A stretch of DNA of 5,742 bases, taken from assembly GCA_964458125.1 (NCBI GenBank), contig CAYWHE010000236.1, positions 1-5,742 on the forward strand, in the 5' to 3' direction. Both the position numbers and the translations under genes were made by a program. Source of the DNA: CAYWHE01 sp964458125 (GTDB taxonomy: Bacteria; Bacteroidota; Bacteroidia; AKYH767-A; OLB10). This document shows, in pieces, positions 1 through 5,742 of the stretch. Positions within the stretch are counted from its first letter, which is position 1, and every line of letters begins with the position of its first letter. Below the pieces are notes generated by a model. It was not told the DNA's origin. It made no database searches and worked only from the letters and a program-made list of their open reading frames with translations.

Positions 1-254
1 AGCAACAACAGCAACAGCAACAACAGAAGCAGAACAAGGAAGATCAGAAAAAGGATCAACAGCAGCAGCAACAGGAAAATAAGGATGACAAGCGGGAACA
101 GGCTAAAAATGAGAAACCGCAGCAGAAGCAACAGAAAATTTCAAAGGAAGATGCCGAACGGATGTTGCAGGCGCTGAAGAATGACGAGAAAAATCTGCAG
201 AAAAAGCTGGCGAAAAAGGATGCCGTACGTGTCAGGTTGGATAAGGACTGGTAA
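1..254 (+). CDS. batC: BatC, C-terminal part (5' end outside the window)
   Basis: The frame is open from the left edge (first full codon at 3) to a TAA at 252-254 and gives the last 83 residues of a protein. The visible part is very hydrophilic: a run of eight Gln, then a Gln/Lys/Glu/Asp-rich stretch with a second run of six Gln, then a conserved-looking end containing ISKEDAERMLQALKNDEK and the terminal LDKDW. That ending, together with batD directly downstream, is typical of BatC, a TPR protein of the Bacteroides aerotolerance operon. The TPR region and any signal or membrane segment would lie to the left and cannot be seen. The low-complexity stretch is probably a flexible or helical charged linker between the TPRs and the conserved tail (inference). 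The stop codon shares its last base with the batD start, so translation of the two is probably coupled. Identification rests on the C-terminal motif and the context. Confidence 0.85.
   Translation, partial: QQQQQQQQKQNKEDQKKDQQQQQQENKDDKREQAKNEKPQQKQQKISKEDAERMLQALKNDEKNLQKKLAKKDAVRVRLDKDW
3..74 (+). repeat. CAA/CAG trinucleotide tracts encoding poly-Gln in batC
   Basis: Eight consecutive CAA or CAG codons lie at 3-26 and six more at 57-74, with a mixed Lys/Gln/Asp stretch between them. The first tract may extend left of the window. CAA and CAG are mixed, so the tract is not a pure microsatellite, but it is a plausible site of length variation between strains. Every three-base change would keep the reading frame. 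Confidence 0.75.
243..247 (+). promoter_or_regulatory. Shine-Dalgarno-like AAGGA before batD
   Basis: AAGGA lies inside the last codons of batC with six bases between it and the ATG at 254. It favours 254 as the batD start over the in-frame ATG at 260. Many Bacteroidota genes lack a Shine-Dalgarno motif, so the match may be fortuitous. Confidence 0.4.
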
Positions 255-2122
255 TGAAAATGTTTTCAGGAGAGGTTACATACAAAAGTTGGTTCAACAG
301 GATTCTTTTTTTCCTGTTCCTGTCAGCATGCCTTCCTGTTGAGTTGCTGGCCCAGACCCTGACGGCTAGCGTGAGCAGAAATCCTGTTTCAACGGGTGAG
401 CAGTTCCAGCTAACCTTTACCGTAAACGCAAACGGCACTGGTTTTACTCCTCCTCCCCTGAATGATTTTATGGTCCTTTCCGGTCCAAACCAGAGTACCA
501 GCATGCAGTTTGTCAACGGGAACATGTCCCAGTCCATCAGCCTCTCGTATTACCTGCAGGCCAAAGCCGAAGGGACATTTACCATTGGGGCAGCATCCAT
601 CAGCTGCAGCGGAAAAAAAATCACTTCCGCACCCCTCACACTGAAAGTCGTGAAAGGCGCCCCACCCCAGCAAGGCGGAAGCGGACAGCAGCAGGGCAAT
701 GATGAATACAGGCAGGTCACTTCCGACAACCTGTTTGTGAAAGTCAGTGTAGACAAATCCACCGTTTTCCAGGGGGAAGCGCTGGTGGCAACCTATAAAA
801 TTTATACGACGGTCAATATTGTCAATTATGCCATCCCGAAGATGCCGGCCCTCAGCGGTTTCTGGACCCAGGAGATGCAGATGCCCCCTCAGGTGCAGTT
901 GCACAATGAGGTAATCAACGGGGTGACCTACAGTGTAGGGGAATTGCGAAAGGTTTTGCTCTTTCCCCAGCAGAGTGGTACACTTACGCTGGATCCCATG
1001 CAGGTGGAATGCATAGCACGTATCCCGGTCAAACGCAAACAGTCAAACAATCCCTTCGACCTCTTCAACGATCCCTTTTTCAATGATCCCTTTTTCGGCA
1101 GCGGTGCACGAGACATGAAGGTGGCCATTAAAAGCACCCCGGTAAAGGTTACCGTAAAACCGCTTCCTTCAGGGGCCCCCGAGTTCTTTAACGGGGCGGT
1201 CGGACAAATGAATTTTGAAGCCATCCTGGATAAATCCGAAACCAGGACCAATGACCCGGTGACGCTGAAGATCAGGATTTCCGGTAAAGGAAACCTGAAG
1301 CTGATTGATGCGCCGGTGCTGAATCTGCCCTCCGATATTGAATCCTATGATCCGAAAGTGAATGAAAATGTCACTTCTACCGTCAGCGGATCATCGGGAT
1401 CGAAAATATTCGAGTACCTGCTGATCCCCAGGCACCAGGGCGTTTATGAAATCGATCCGGTCAGTTTCAGTTATTTCGACCTGGATAAAAAGCAATACAT
1501 TTCCTTTCATTCTCCACGGTTTGAATTAAAGGTAGCCAAAGGATCCGATGAGAGTGCTGCCGTATCGGGAGCATCCAAGTCCGATATACAGGTTTTGGGT
1601 AACGATATCCGTTTTATCAAAACCGGTCCTTTGCACCTGAATATCACGGGTAATACTTTTTACCTGTCCTGGAGATTCTTTGCCTTATTGCTGTTGCCAT
1701 TTATAATCGCCCTGCTGGCTTATTTATGGAACAGGAAAAACAGGGAATTAAACAGCAACATCGGCCTGGTTAAGAGCAGGAAGGCAAACAAGATGGCCCG
1801 GAAACGCCTGGCAATAGCCGGAAGGTTATTGCAGCCTAAAGACCGGGAGAAATTTTACGATGAGATATTTAAGGCCTTATGGGGTTATATCAGCGACAAA
1901 CTGGGAATTCCCACTGCTGACCTCTCCAAGGAAAGCGCTTCTATGGCCCTCAGGGAAAAAAAAGTCAGCGATGAGTCCGTCAAAAAAATCATGGATGCCA
2001 TCAGTTATTGCGAATTCGCCCGATTTGCGCCACAGGACGGAAGCAGCAGCCAGGAAAACATGTACCGGGATGCCCTGGCCATAATCAGTAACATGGAAGA
2101 TGAGATTGCAGCGGGAAAATAA
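254..2122 (+). CDS. batD: BatD, oxygen-tolerance family protein (membrane-anchored, periplasmic)
   Basis: The protein has 622 residues, within the usual size of BatD. Residues 1-33 look like a signal peptide: basic K11 and R16, a hydrophobic core at about 17-27, and a likely cut after LLA (31-33) before QT. Residues about 34-470 are predicted exported and rich in beta-strand-like sequence. They hold an N-terminal Ig-like part (about 35-135), a Gln/Gly-rich linker (136-151), a central part carrying an FNDPF repeat (271-280), and a further beta-rich part with PVTLKIRISGKGNLKLI near 337. One membrane helix lies at about 475-495, followed by a basic stretch and a cytoplasmic helical tail with KFYDEIFKALWGYISDKLGI. 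This order is that of the BatD family. BatD is thought to act with BatA, BatB, BatC and BatE in an envelope complex, but its biochemical role is unknown. The start overlaps the batC stop by one base (TAATG), and batE follows one base after the stop. No frameshift or truncation is seen. Confidence 0.93.
   Translation: MKMFSGEVTYKSWFNRILFFLFLSACLPVELLAQTLTASVSRNPVSTGEQFQLTFTVNANGTGFTPPPLNDFMVLSGPNQSTSMQFVNGNMSQSISLSYYLQAKAEGTFTIGAASISCSGKKITSAPLTLKVVKGAPPQQGGSGQQQGNDEYRQVTSDNLFVKVSVDKSTVFQGEALVATYKIYTTVNIVNYAIPKMPALSGFWTQEMQMPPQVQLHNEVINGVTYSVGELRKVLLFPQQSGTLTLDPMQVECIARIPVKRKQSNNPFDLFNDPFFNDPFFGSGARDMKVAIKSTPVKVTVKPLPSGAPEFFNGAVGQMNFEAILDKSETRTNDPVTLKIRISGKGNLKLIDAPVLNLPSDIESYDPKVNENVTSTVSGSSGSKIFEYLLIPRHQGVYEIDPVSFSYFDLDKKQYISFHSPRFELKVAKGSDESAAVSGASKSDIQVLGNDIRFIKTGPLHLNITGNTFYLSWRFFALLLLPFIIALLAYLWNRKNRELNSNIGLVKSRKANKMARKRLAIAGRLLQPKDREKFYDEIFKALWGYISDKLGIPTADLSKESASMALREKKVSDESVKKIMDAISYCEFARFAPQDGSSSQENMYRDALAIISNMEDEIAAGK
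1064..1093 (+). repeat. Two-copy 15-bp tandem repeat in batD
   Basis: The 15-bp unit at 1064-1078 (ttcaacgatcccttt) is repeated at 1079-1093 with a single C-to-T change. It encodes FNDPF twice (residues 271-280). A looser related stretch just upstream encodes NPFDL. The near identity of the two copies, including third codon positions, points to recent in-frame duplication. Confidence 0.85.
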
Positions 2123-2123
2123 C

Positions 2124-2948
2124 ATGTGTAAACGGGTAATCATTCCTGGTCATACCGGAGTTGACCGGCCATTCGGCAGGCATCCGCAACTCCGGATTTT
2201 TGGTATGGTGATCATGCTTGTTATGGCCTCCCTTAAGCCGGCACATGCTGATGATGGTATGCAGAAATACGAGGAAGGGAATAAAATGTACCAGTCCCGG
2301 AATTTTAACGGGGCCATAATCAAGTATGAAGAGGCCATTCATGCAGGCGCTGCTGTTTCCGAGATTTATTTTAACCTCGGAAATGCCTATTACAAAACCG
2401 GAAATTTTCCTTCCGCCATATTGAATTATGAACGGGCAAAGAGGCTGAACCCCGATGATGAAGACATCACCTTTAACCTGAAGCTGGCTAACCTCAATAC
2501 GGTGGATAAAATAGATCCTGTCCCCCAGCTTTTTTACCAGCGCTGGTGGTATAGTTTTGTCACGGGCAATACGGCCTCACGCTGGGCCACCCGTAGTGTG
2601 ATTTTATTATGGATAGCGTTGGCGATGGCTTGCATCTATATTTTCTCCAGGCATACCGGCCTCCGGAAAGTTAATTTTTTCGCAGCCCTGTTGCTGGTGG
2701 CCTGCTCCTTCTTTTTTCTTTACCTGGCCCGGGAGCAGGATGATTTTGTCAGGAACAACCGCAGCGCCATCATCATGGAACCGAGCGCTTACATTAAAAG
2801 CTCGCCGGATGATAAAAGTGTGAACCTGTTCATGCTGCATGCAGGTACGAAAATCGAAATCATCGATGAACTCCGGGGCTGGAAAAAAATCCGCATCGCA
2901 AACGGAAACGTGGGCTGGATCATCAATGAAGCCGTGGAGGTGATTTGA
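2124..2948 (+). CDS. batE: BatE, TPR protein with SH3-like C-terminal domain
   Basis: From the ATG at 2124 the protein has 274 residues. A hydrophobic stretch (about 25-37) ends in AHA (40-42), a plausible signal-peptidase site. Two TPR units follow (about 45-113; key signatures are KMYQSRNFNGAIIKYEEAI and YFNLGNAYYKTGNFPSAI). After a Trp/Tyr-rich linker come two membrane helices (about 158-174 and 184-202), and a C-terminal bacterial SH3-like domain (about 212-274) ending in GWKKIRIANGNVGWI. This TPR, two-helix, SH3 order is the known architecture of BatE in Bacteroidota. The TPRs probably bind partner Bat proteins and the SH3-like domain faces the periplasm (inference). The start is uncertain. 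An in-frame ATG at 2100 would overlap batD by 23 bases and has GGAAG directly abutting it, too close to serve as a ribosome site. Another ATG at 2205 would leave a very short, uncharged signal. The 2124 start, one base after the batD stop, fits the tight operon best. Confidence 0.9.
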   Translation: MCKRVIIPGHTGVDRPFGRHPQLRIFGMVIMLVMASLKPAHADDGMQKYEEGNKMYQSRNFNGAIIKYEEAIHAGAAVSEIYFNLGNAYYKTGNFPSAILNYERAKRLNPDDEDITFNLKLANLNTVDKIDPVPQLFYQRWWYSFVTGNTASRWATRSVILLWIALAMACIYIFSRHTGLRKVNFFAALLLVACSFFFLYLAREQDDFVRNNRSAIIMEPSAYIKSSPDDKSVNLFMLHAGTKIEIIDELRGWKKIRIANGNVGWIINEAVEVI

Positions 2949-3005
2949 TTATCCAACCCTGAAGGAAAATGGCGGTTTTCAACTGCCCGTCTGCTTCATA
3001 GCCGT

Positions 3006-3028
3006 GTGCTGCGTTTCAAACACTGCAC
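3006..3028. other. Interrupted 23-bp palindrome between convergent genes
   Basis: The stretch reads GTGC t G c GTTTcAAAC a C t GCAC: nine of eleven symmetric positions around the central C at 3017 are complementary, with mismatches at 3010/3024 and 3012/3022. It lies in the 123-bp gap between the batE stop (2948) and the carboxylase stop (3072). It could be part of a two-way transcription end or a protein-binding site. No U-run follows it on either strand, so it is not a classical intrinsic terminator. Confidence 0.35.
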
Positions 3029-3053
3029 CTTGGACTATATCAATCTCTTTCCA

Positions 3054-3080
3054 CAAACTTCGGACTATAAACTAAGTTTG
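3054..3080 (-). other. Weak inverted repeat over the carboxylase stop
   Basis: A 7-base arm at 3074-3080 (CAAACTT on the - strand) pairs with AAGTTTG from 3060-3054, leaving a 13-base loop. It overlaps the TAG stop of the carboxylase gene. The stem is AT-rich and no T-run follows on the - strand, so a terminator role is only a guess. Confidence 0.2.
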
Positions 3081-4703
3081 TATAACTCCTACATTATACG
3101 CTTTGGTAACCGGCGCATGGTTGGCCGCTTCAATTCCCATAGAAATGATTTTGCGGGTTTCGAGAGGGTCGATGACGGCGTCAAGCCAGAGCCTGGATGC
3201 GGCATAGTAGGGTGATATCTGTGAGTTATACCGGTCGGTGATTTTTTTAAGCATCTCCTTTTCTTCATCCTGGGTCAGCTCGGTTTTTCCCTGGGATTTC
3301 AGGGCGCTGACCTGTATCTGCAACAGTGTTTTAGCGGCCTGTGCACCTCCCATGACGGCAATCTGGGCTGTCGGCCATCCGACAATTAACCGGGGATCAT
3401 AGGCCTTACCACACATGGCATAATTGCCCGCCCCATAAGAATTGCCGATGATGACGGTAAATTTGGGCACCACGGAATTGGCCATGGCATTGACCATTTT
3501 GGCTCCGTCTTTTATTATACCTCCGTGCTCGGAACGGGAACCGACCATGAAGCCGGTAACATCCTGCAAAAAAACCAATGGAATTTTCCGCTGGTTGCAG
3601 TTCATGATGAATCGGGCGGCTTTATCGGCCGAGTCCGAAAAAATAACTCCCCCCAGTTGCATTTCTCCTTTTTTGTTTTTAACCACCTTTCGCTGATTGG
3701 CTACAATGCCCACGGCCCATCCTTCGATACGGGCCGTTCCGCAGATGATGCTCTGGCCGAACTTTTCCTTGTATTCATCAAAATCCGAATCGTCAATCAA
3801 CCGGTAAATCACCTCATGCATATCATACTGCTTGGTGCTTTCCACGGGGATGATCCCGTAAATCTCTTTCGGATCTTTTTTGGGCGGTTTGCTTTCAGAA
3901 CGGTCAAAACCCGCCTTGTCAAAGGATCCTAACTTGTCGAAAATTTTTTTAATGTAATCCAGGCAGGAAGCGTCATCCGGGAATTTATTATCGGTGACCC
4001 CTGAAATTTCGCAATGGGTAGTGGCCCCGCCGAGGGTTTCGTTGTCAATGTCTTCCCCGATGGCTGATTTGACCAGGTAAGATCCCGCTAAAAAAACAGA
4101 ACCGGTTTTATCCACGATCATGGCTTCATCGCTCATAATGGGAAGATACGCCCCTCCGGCCACGCAACTGCCCATAATGGCTGCGACCTGGATGATACCC
4201 ATGGAGGACATAACGGCATTGTTGCGGAATATCCTTCCGAAATGCTCCTTGTCGGGGAAAATTTCATCCTGCATGGGCAGGTAAACACCGGCACTGTCCA
4301 CCAGGTAAACGATAGGCAGGCGGTTTTCCATGGAGATTTCCTGTGCCCTCAGGTTTTTCTTGGCCGTCATGGGAAACCAGGCCCCGGCTTTGACCGTGGC
4401 GTCATTAGCTACCACGAGGCATGCCCTGCCGTTGATATAGCCCATCACCACCACCACACCAGCCGACGGACAGCCTCCTTCTTCCTCATACATGCCTTCA
4501 GCGGCAAAGGCTCCGATTTCAATGTTGGGAGCATCCTTATCCAGCAGGTAGGCAATGCGCTCCCGGGCCAGCATTTTACCTTTTTCTTTCTGTTTGGCCG
4601 CATTTTTCTTTCCTCCACCTTCCATCACCATGGAAAGACGGTGCTGGAGCTGGCTGATCAGGGTGCGGTTCTGGTCTTCGTTTTTATTAAATTCCAAATT
4701 CAT
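3072..4703 (-). CDS. Acyl-CoA carboxylase, carboxyltransferase (beta) subunit, methylcrotonyl-CoA carboxylase type
   Basis: The protein has 543 residues, the usual size for this family, and lacks a signal peptide, so it should be cytoplasmic. The family transfers a carboxyl group from carboxybiotin to an acyl-CoA. Two crotonase-fold halves are visible. The N-terminal half (about 25-260) has KMLARERIAYLLD (43-55) and the acyl-CoA-side glycine motif GSCVAGGAYLPIMSDE (178-193). The C-terminal half (about 285-543) has EIYGIIPV, LQDVTGFMVGSRSEHGG (379-395) and GNSYGAGNYAMCGKAYDP (420-437), then AVMGGAQAAKTL. The motifs SCVAGGAYLPIMSDEA, TGFMVG and SYGAGNYAMCG resemble methylcrotonyl- and geranyl-CoA carboxylase beta subunits more than propionyl-CoA carboxylase, which has GGAVYSPALTD and DTPGFLPG at these places. 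The substrate is therefore probably 3-methylcrotonyl-CoA (leucine breakdown) or a related branched acyl-CoA, but this is inference. The partner biotin carboxylase/carrier subunit is not in the window. No Shine-Dalgarno precedes the ATG at 4703; the upstream bases are AT-rich. Confidence 0.93.
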   Translation of the reverse strand: MNLEFNKNEDQNRTLISQLQHRLSMVMEGGGKKNAAKQKEKGKMLARERIAYLLDKDAPNIEIGAFAAEGMYEEEGGCPSAGVVVVMGYINGRACLVVANDATVKAGAWFPMTAKKNLRAQEISMENRLPIVYLVDSAGVYLPMQDEIFPDKEHFGRIFRNNAVMSSMGIIQVAAIMGSCVAGGAYLPIMSDEAMIVDKTGSVFLAGSYLVKSAIGEDIDNETLGGATTHCEISGVTDNKFPDDASCLDYIKKIFDKLGSFDKAGFDRSESKPPKKDPKEIYGIIPVESTKQYDMHEVIYRLIDDSDFDEYKEKFGQSIICGTARIEGWAVGIVANQRKVVKNKKGEMQLGGVIFSDSADKAARFIMNCNQRKIPLVFLQDVTGFMVGSRSEHGGIIKDGAKMVNAMANSVVPKFTVIIGNSYGAGNYAMCGKAYDPRLIVGWPTAQIAVMGGAQAAKTLLQIQVSALKSQGKTELTQDEEKEMLKKITDRYNSQISPYYAASRLWLDAVIDPLETRKIISMGIEAANHAPVTKAYNVGVIQT

Positions 4704-4726
4704 AAATATATAACGGGTTTGAATGA

Positions 4727-4734
4727 CAAAAGTA
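4727..4734 (-). promoter_or_regulatory. Candidate Bacteroidota -7 promoter element for the carboxylase gene
   Basis: Read on the - strand, these bases are TACTTTTG, an exact match to the TAnnTTTG -7 consensus of Bacteroidota housekeeping promoters. The element ends 23 bases before the ATG at 4703, implying a short leader. A TTG at the expected -33 spacing is not seen; the nearest (4768-4766) is about 31 bases upstream, which is too far. With only one of two boxes the call is tentative, but it suggests that the carboxylase is transcribed separately from the upstream lipoprotein gene. Confidence 0.4.
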
Positions 4735-4876
4735 GGATAAAGTTTGGGGTTGGAACGCAGGTGATCAACCGATGATTCCGGCCATGGATATGCGAACCGG
4801 GGAACAGGTTTGCCGTACTATATTCAGAAACATAAACCGAATTGGAATTAAGCGTATAGCGTTGATTCCGGCTTTA

Positions 4877-5581
4877 TCAGTCTTTTATACACCTTACGGA
4901 CAAGCCTTCCACCTTATAATACTCACTTCGTAATATAAAACCGCTGTTGAAATCGAGGGAACGGTACCAGGCATAGGCGGGATCGGTTCCGCCTGTAGCG
5001 GTCCACCAGTAGCCGGTATATCCAATGGAATAAAAGGAACCGGTGCTGTAGCGGGATCCGCCTGGCAGGGCTGTGAAGCCGGTTGAATTGGTGGCCTCCA
5101 CATTCGGACTGTACCAGTGTGTGGTCCCGTCTTCCTTTAATTTTCCACCGGCTTTGCTTTCTTCACCGAGGTAATTTTCAAGTACTGCCCATTCGGCGTC
5201 TGAAGGAACATGCCAGCCAGACGGTGCCAGGATACCGGTATGAACGGCATGCCAGTTGTAAAGACGTCCATATGTTTCACTGTTCACCGGATGATGCTCA
5301 TAATCACAATAAGCTCCATTTGTCAGCCAGGCCCAGGTAGCATCATCGGTTACCTTTGGAATGGTATCACCGTTCCTGTATCGGGTTGTTTTCAGGTTCC
5401 CTGCCATCCAGACCTGGCCACCGATTTTTACCGTTGAATAAGTGTTGCCGTCAATATCAGTAACGGTAATTGGCGGGTTATTATCCTCTTCCTCCTGCTG
5501 TTTGGTGCAACCGCATAAAACAGTAGCAAGAAGCATGATCCAGATAAACTGATAGCTGGCCGTCCATATAATTTTATCCAT
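4877..5581 (-). CDS. FISUMP-domain lipoprotein of unknown function
   Basis: The protein has 234 residues. The N-terminus is a lipoprotein signal: a hydrophobic stretch at about 12-22 ends in LCGC, with Cys25 the likely lipidated residue. Just after it comes TKQQEEEDNN, an acidic stretch resembling the lipoprotein export signal that sends Bacteroidota lipoproteins to the cell surface. Residues about 40-234 form a complete FISUMP domain (Fibrobacter succinogenes major paralogous domain), with DIDGNTYSTVKIGGQVWMA (42-60), NLKTTRYRNGD, YGRLYNWHAV, APSGWHVPSDAEW (119-131), GFTALPGGSRY, YWWTAT and the closing LSVRCIKD. The domain is common in Fibrobacter and environmental Bacteroidota, often as many paralogues per genome. 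Its role is unknown; surface binding or adhesion is a guess. The ATG at 5581 gives a normal signal peptide. The next Met (residue 16) would leave one too short. A 173-bp gap separates it from the carboxylase gene, so it is probably not part of a functional operon with it. Confidence 0.9.
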   Translation of the reverse strand: MDKIIWTASYQFIWIMLLATVLCGCTKQQEEEDNNPPITVTDIDGNTYSTVKIGGQVWMAGNLKTTRYRNGDTIPKVTDDATWAWLTNGAYCDYEHHPVNSETYGRLYNWHAVHTGILAPSGWHVPSDAEWAVLENYLGEESKAGGKLKEDGTTHWYSPNVEATNSTGFTALPGGSRYSTGSFYSIGYTGYWWTATGGTDPAYAWYRSLDFNSGFILRSEYYKVEGLSVRCIKD

Positions 5582-5742
5582 GTTCTTTATAATTTGTTGA
5601 AATTGTGTTTACCATGAGCTGAATCCGAAACGCATGGACTGTCGTTGATATCTGTAAGAACGAAGGAACCTGGCCTCCTGAATACCAGATTGATTTTGAT
5701 TTTAAATTAATTAATTCAAGCCGGATATTAACTGAAAAAGAC
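5582..5742. other. Right-edge region upstream of the lipoprotein gene, unassigned
   Basis: This stretch lies upstream of the lipoprotein start. It has an AT-rich block (5701-5716, with the palindrome TTAATTAA) that could assist a promoter, but no TAnnTTTG box was found on the - strand. One - strand frame stays open from the edge (5741) to a TAA at 5576-5574, 55 codons, overlapping the lipoprotein start by 8 bases. The peptide has no motif that I recognise. It may be the end of an upstream gene or a chance open frame. Confidence 0.3.

Noticed and set aside
410..904. A 164-codon - strand open frame inside batD
   Set aside because: It is antisense to a strong, complete BatD coding region, has no recognisable domain and its sequence looks like a frame shadow.
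2965..2980. Small hairpin GAAAA-TGGCGG-TTTTC after the batE stop as a terminator
   Set aside because: The stem is five bp and AT-rich and no T-run follows; it does not meet the look of an intrinsic terminator.
3006..3215. A 69-codon + strand open frame starting in the convergent gap
   Set aside because: Most of it overlaps the conserved 3' end of the carboxylase on the other strand, and no family motif or ribosome site is visible.
3525..3932. A 135-codon + strand open frame inside the carboxylase gene
   Set aside because: It lies entirely antisense to highly conserved carboxyltransferase sequence and shows no family motif.
4242..4775. A 177-codon + strand open frame across the 5' end of the carboxylase gene
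   Set aside because: Most of it is antisense to the conserved N-terminal half of the carboxylase; the His-rich run is the complement of a Val/Met/Gly-coding stretch.
4773..4872. A 10-bp direct repeat (TGATTCCGGC at 4773-4782 and 4863-4872) in the gap between the lipoprotein and carboxylase genes
   Set aside because: Only two short copies 90 bp apart, no flanking structure and no mobile-element gene; too little to call an operator or attachment site.
1..5742. The idea of a novel defence, mobile or biosynthetic system in the window
   Set aside because: All five coding regions fall into known families (BatC, BatD, BatE, acyl-CoA carboxylase beta, FISUMP lipoprotein) and the gaps are short with no repeat arrays or unusual structure.

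Overview
The window looks like ordinary chromosomal DNA from a member of the Bacteroidota. Three things point there: a bat (Bacteroides aerotolerance) gene cluster, a lipoprotein with a FISUMP domain carrying an acidic stretch right after its lipid-anchor cysteine, and a TAnnTTTG-type promoter element. The genus cannot be told from the sequence. Base composition looks even across the genes, and there are no transposases, integrases, tRNA or rRNA genes, CRISPR arrays or phage genes.

Layout. The left half, on the + strand, is the downstream end of a bat operon. It holds the 3' end of batC (1-254, a Gln/Lys-rich tail), complete batD (254-2122) and complete batE (about 2124-2948). The genes are packed with a shared base (batC/batD) or a 1-base gap (batD/batE), so they are almost certainly co-transcribed. 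BatD is a periplasmic multi-domain protein with one membrane anchor. BatE is a TPR protein with two membrane segments and a C-terminal SH3-like domain. In other Bacteroidota the operon also encodes a MoxR AAA+ ATPase, a DUF58 protein and the von Willebrand A proteins BatA and BatB. Those would lie to the left of this window. The products are thought to form an envelope complex linked to stress or oxygen tolerance, but the molecular job is not settled.

The right half is on the - strand and converges on batE across a 123-bp gap (2949-3071). Reading leftward, it holds a FISUMP-domain lipoprotein (5581-4877), a 173-bp gap with a candidate promoter element, and a carboxyltransferase (beta) subunit of a biotin-dependent acyl-CoA carboxylase (4703-3072). 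The carboxylase sequence motifs are of the methylcrotonyl-CoA carboxylase type. No biotin carboxylase or biotin carrier gene lies in the window. The lipoprotein and the carboxylase have no evident functional link.

No undescribed system could be supported. The points worth a second look are small: an unusual BatE N-terminus, a 15-bp tandem duplication in batD, the poly-Gln tail of BatC, an interrupted palindrome between the convergent genes, the substrate of the carboxylase, likely surface display of the lipoprotein, and an unassigned open frame at the right edge.
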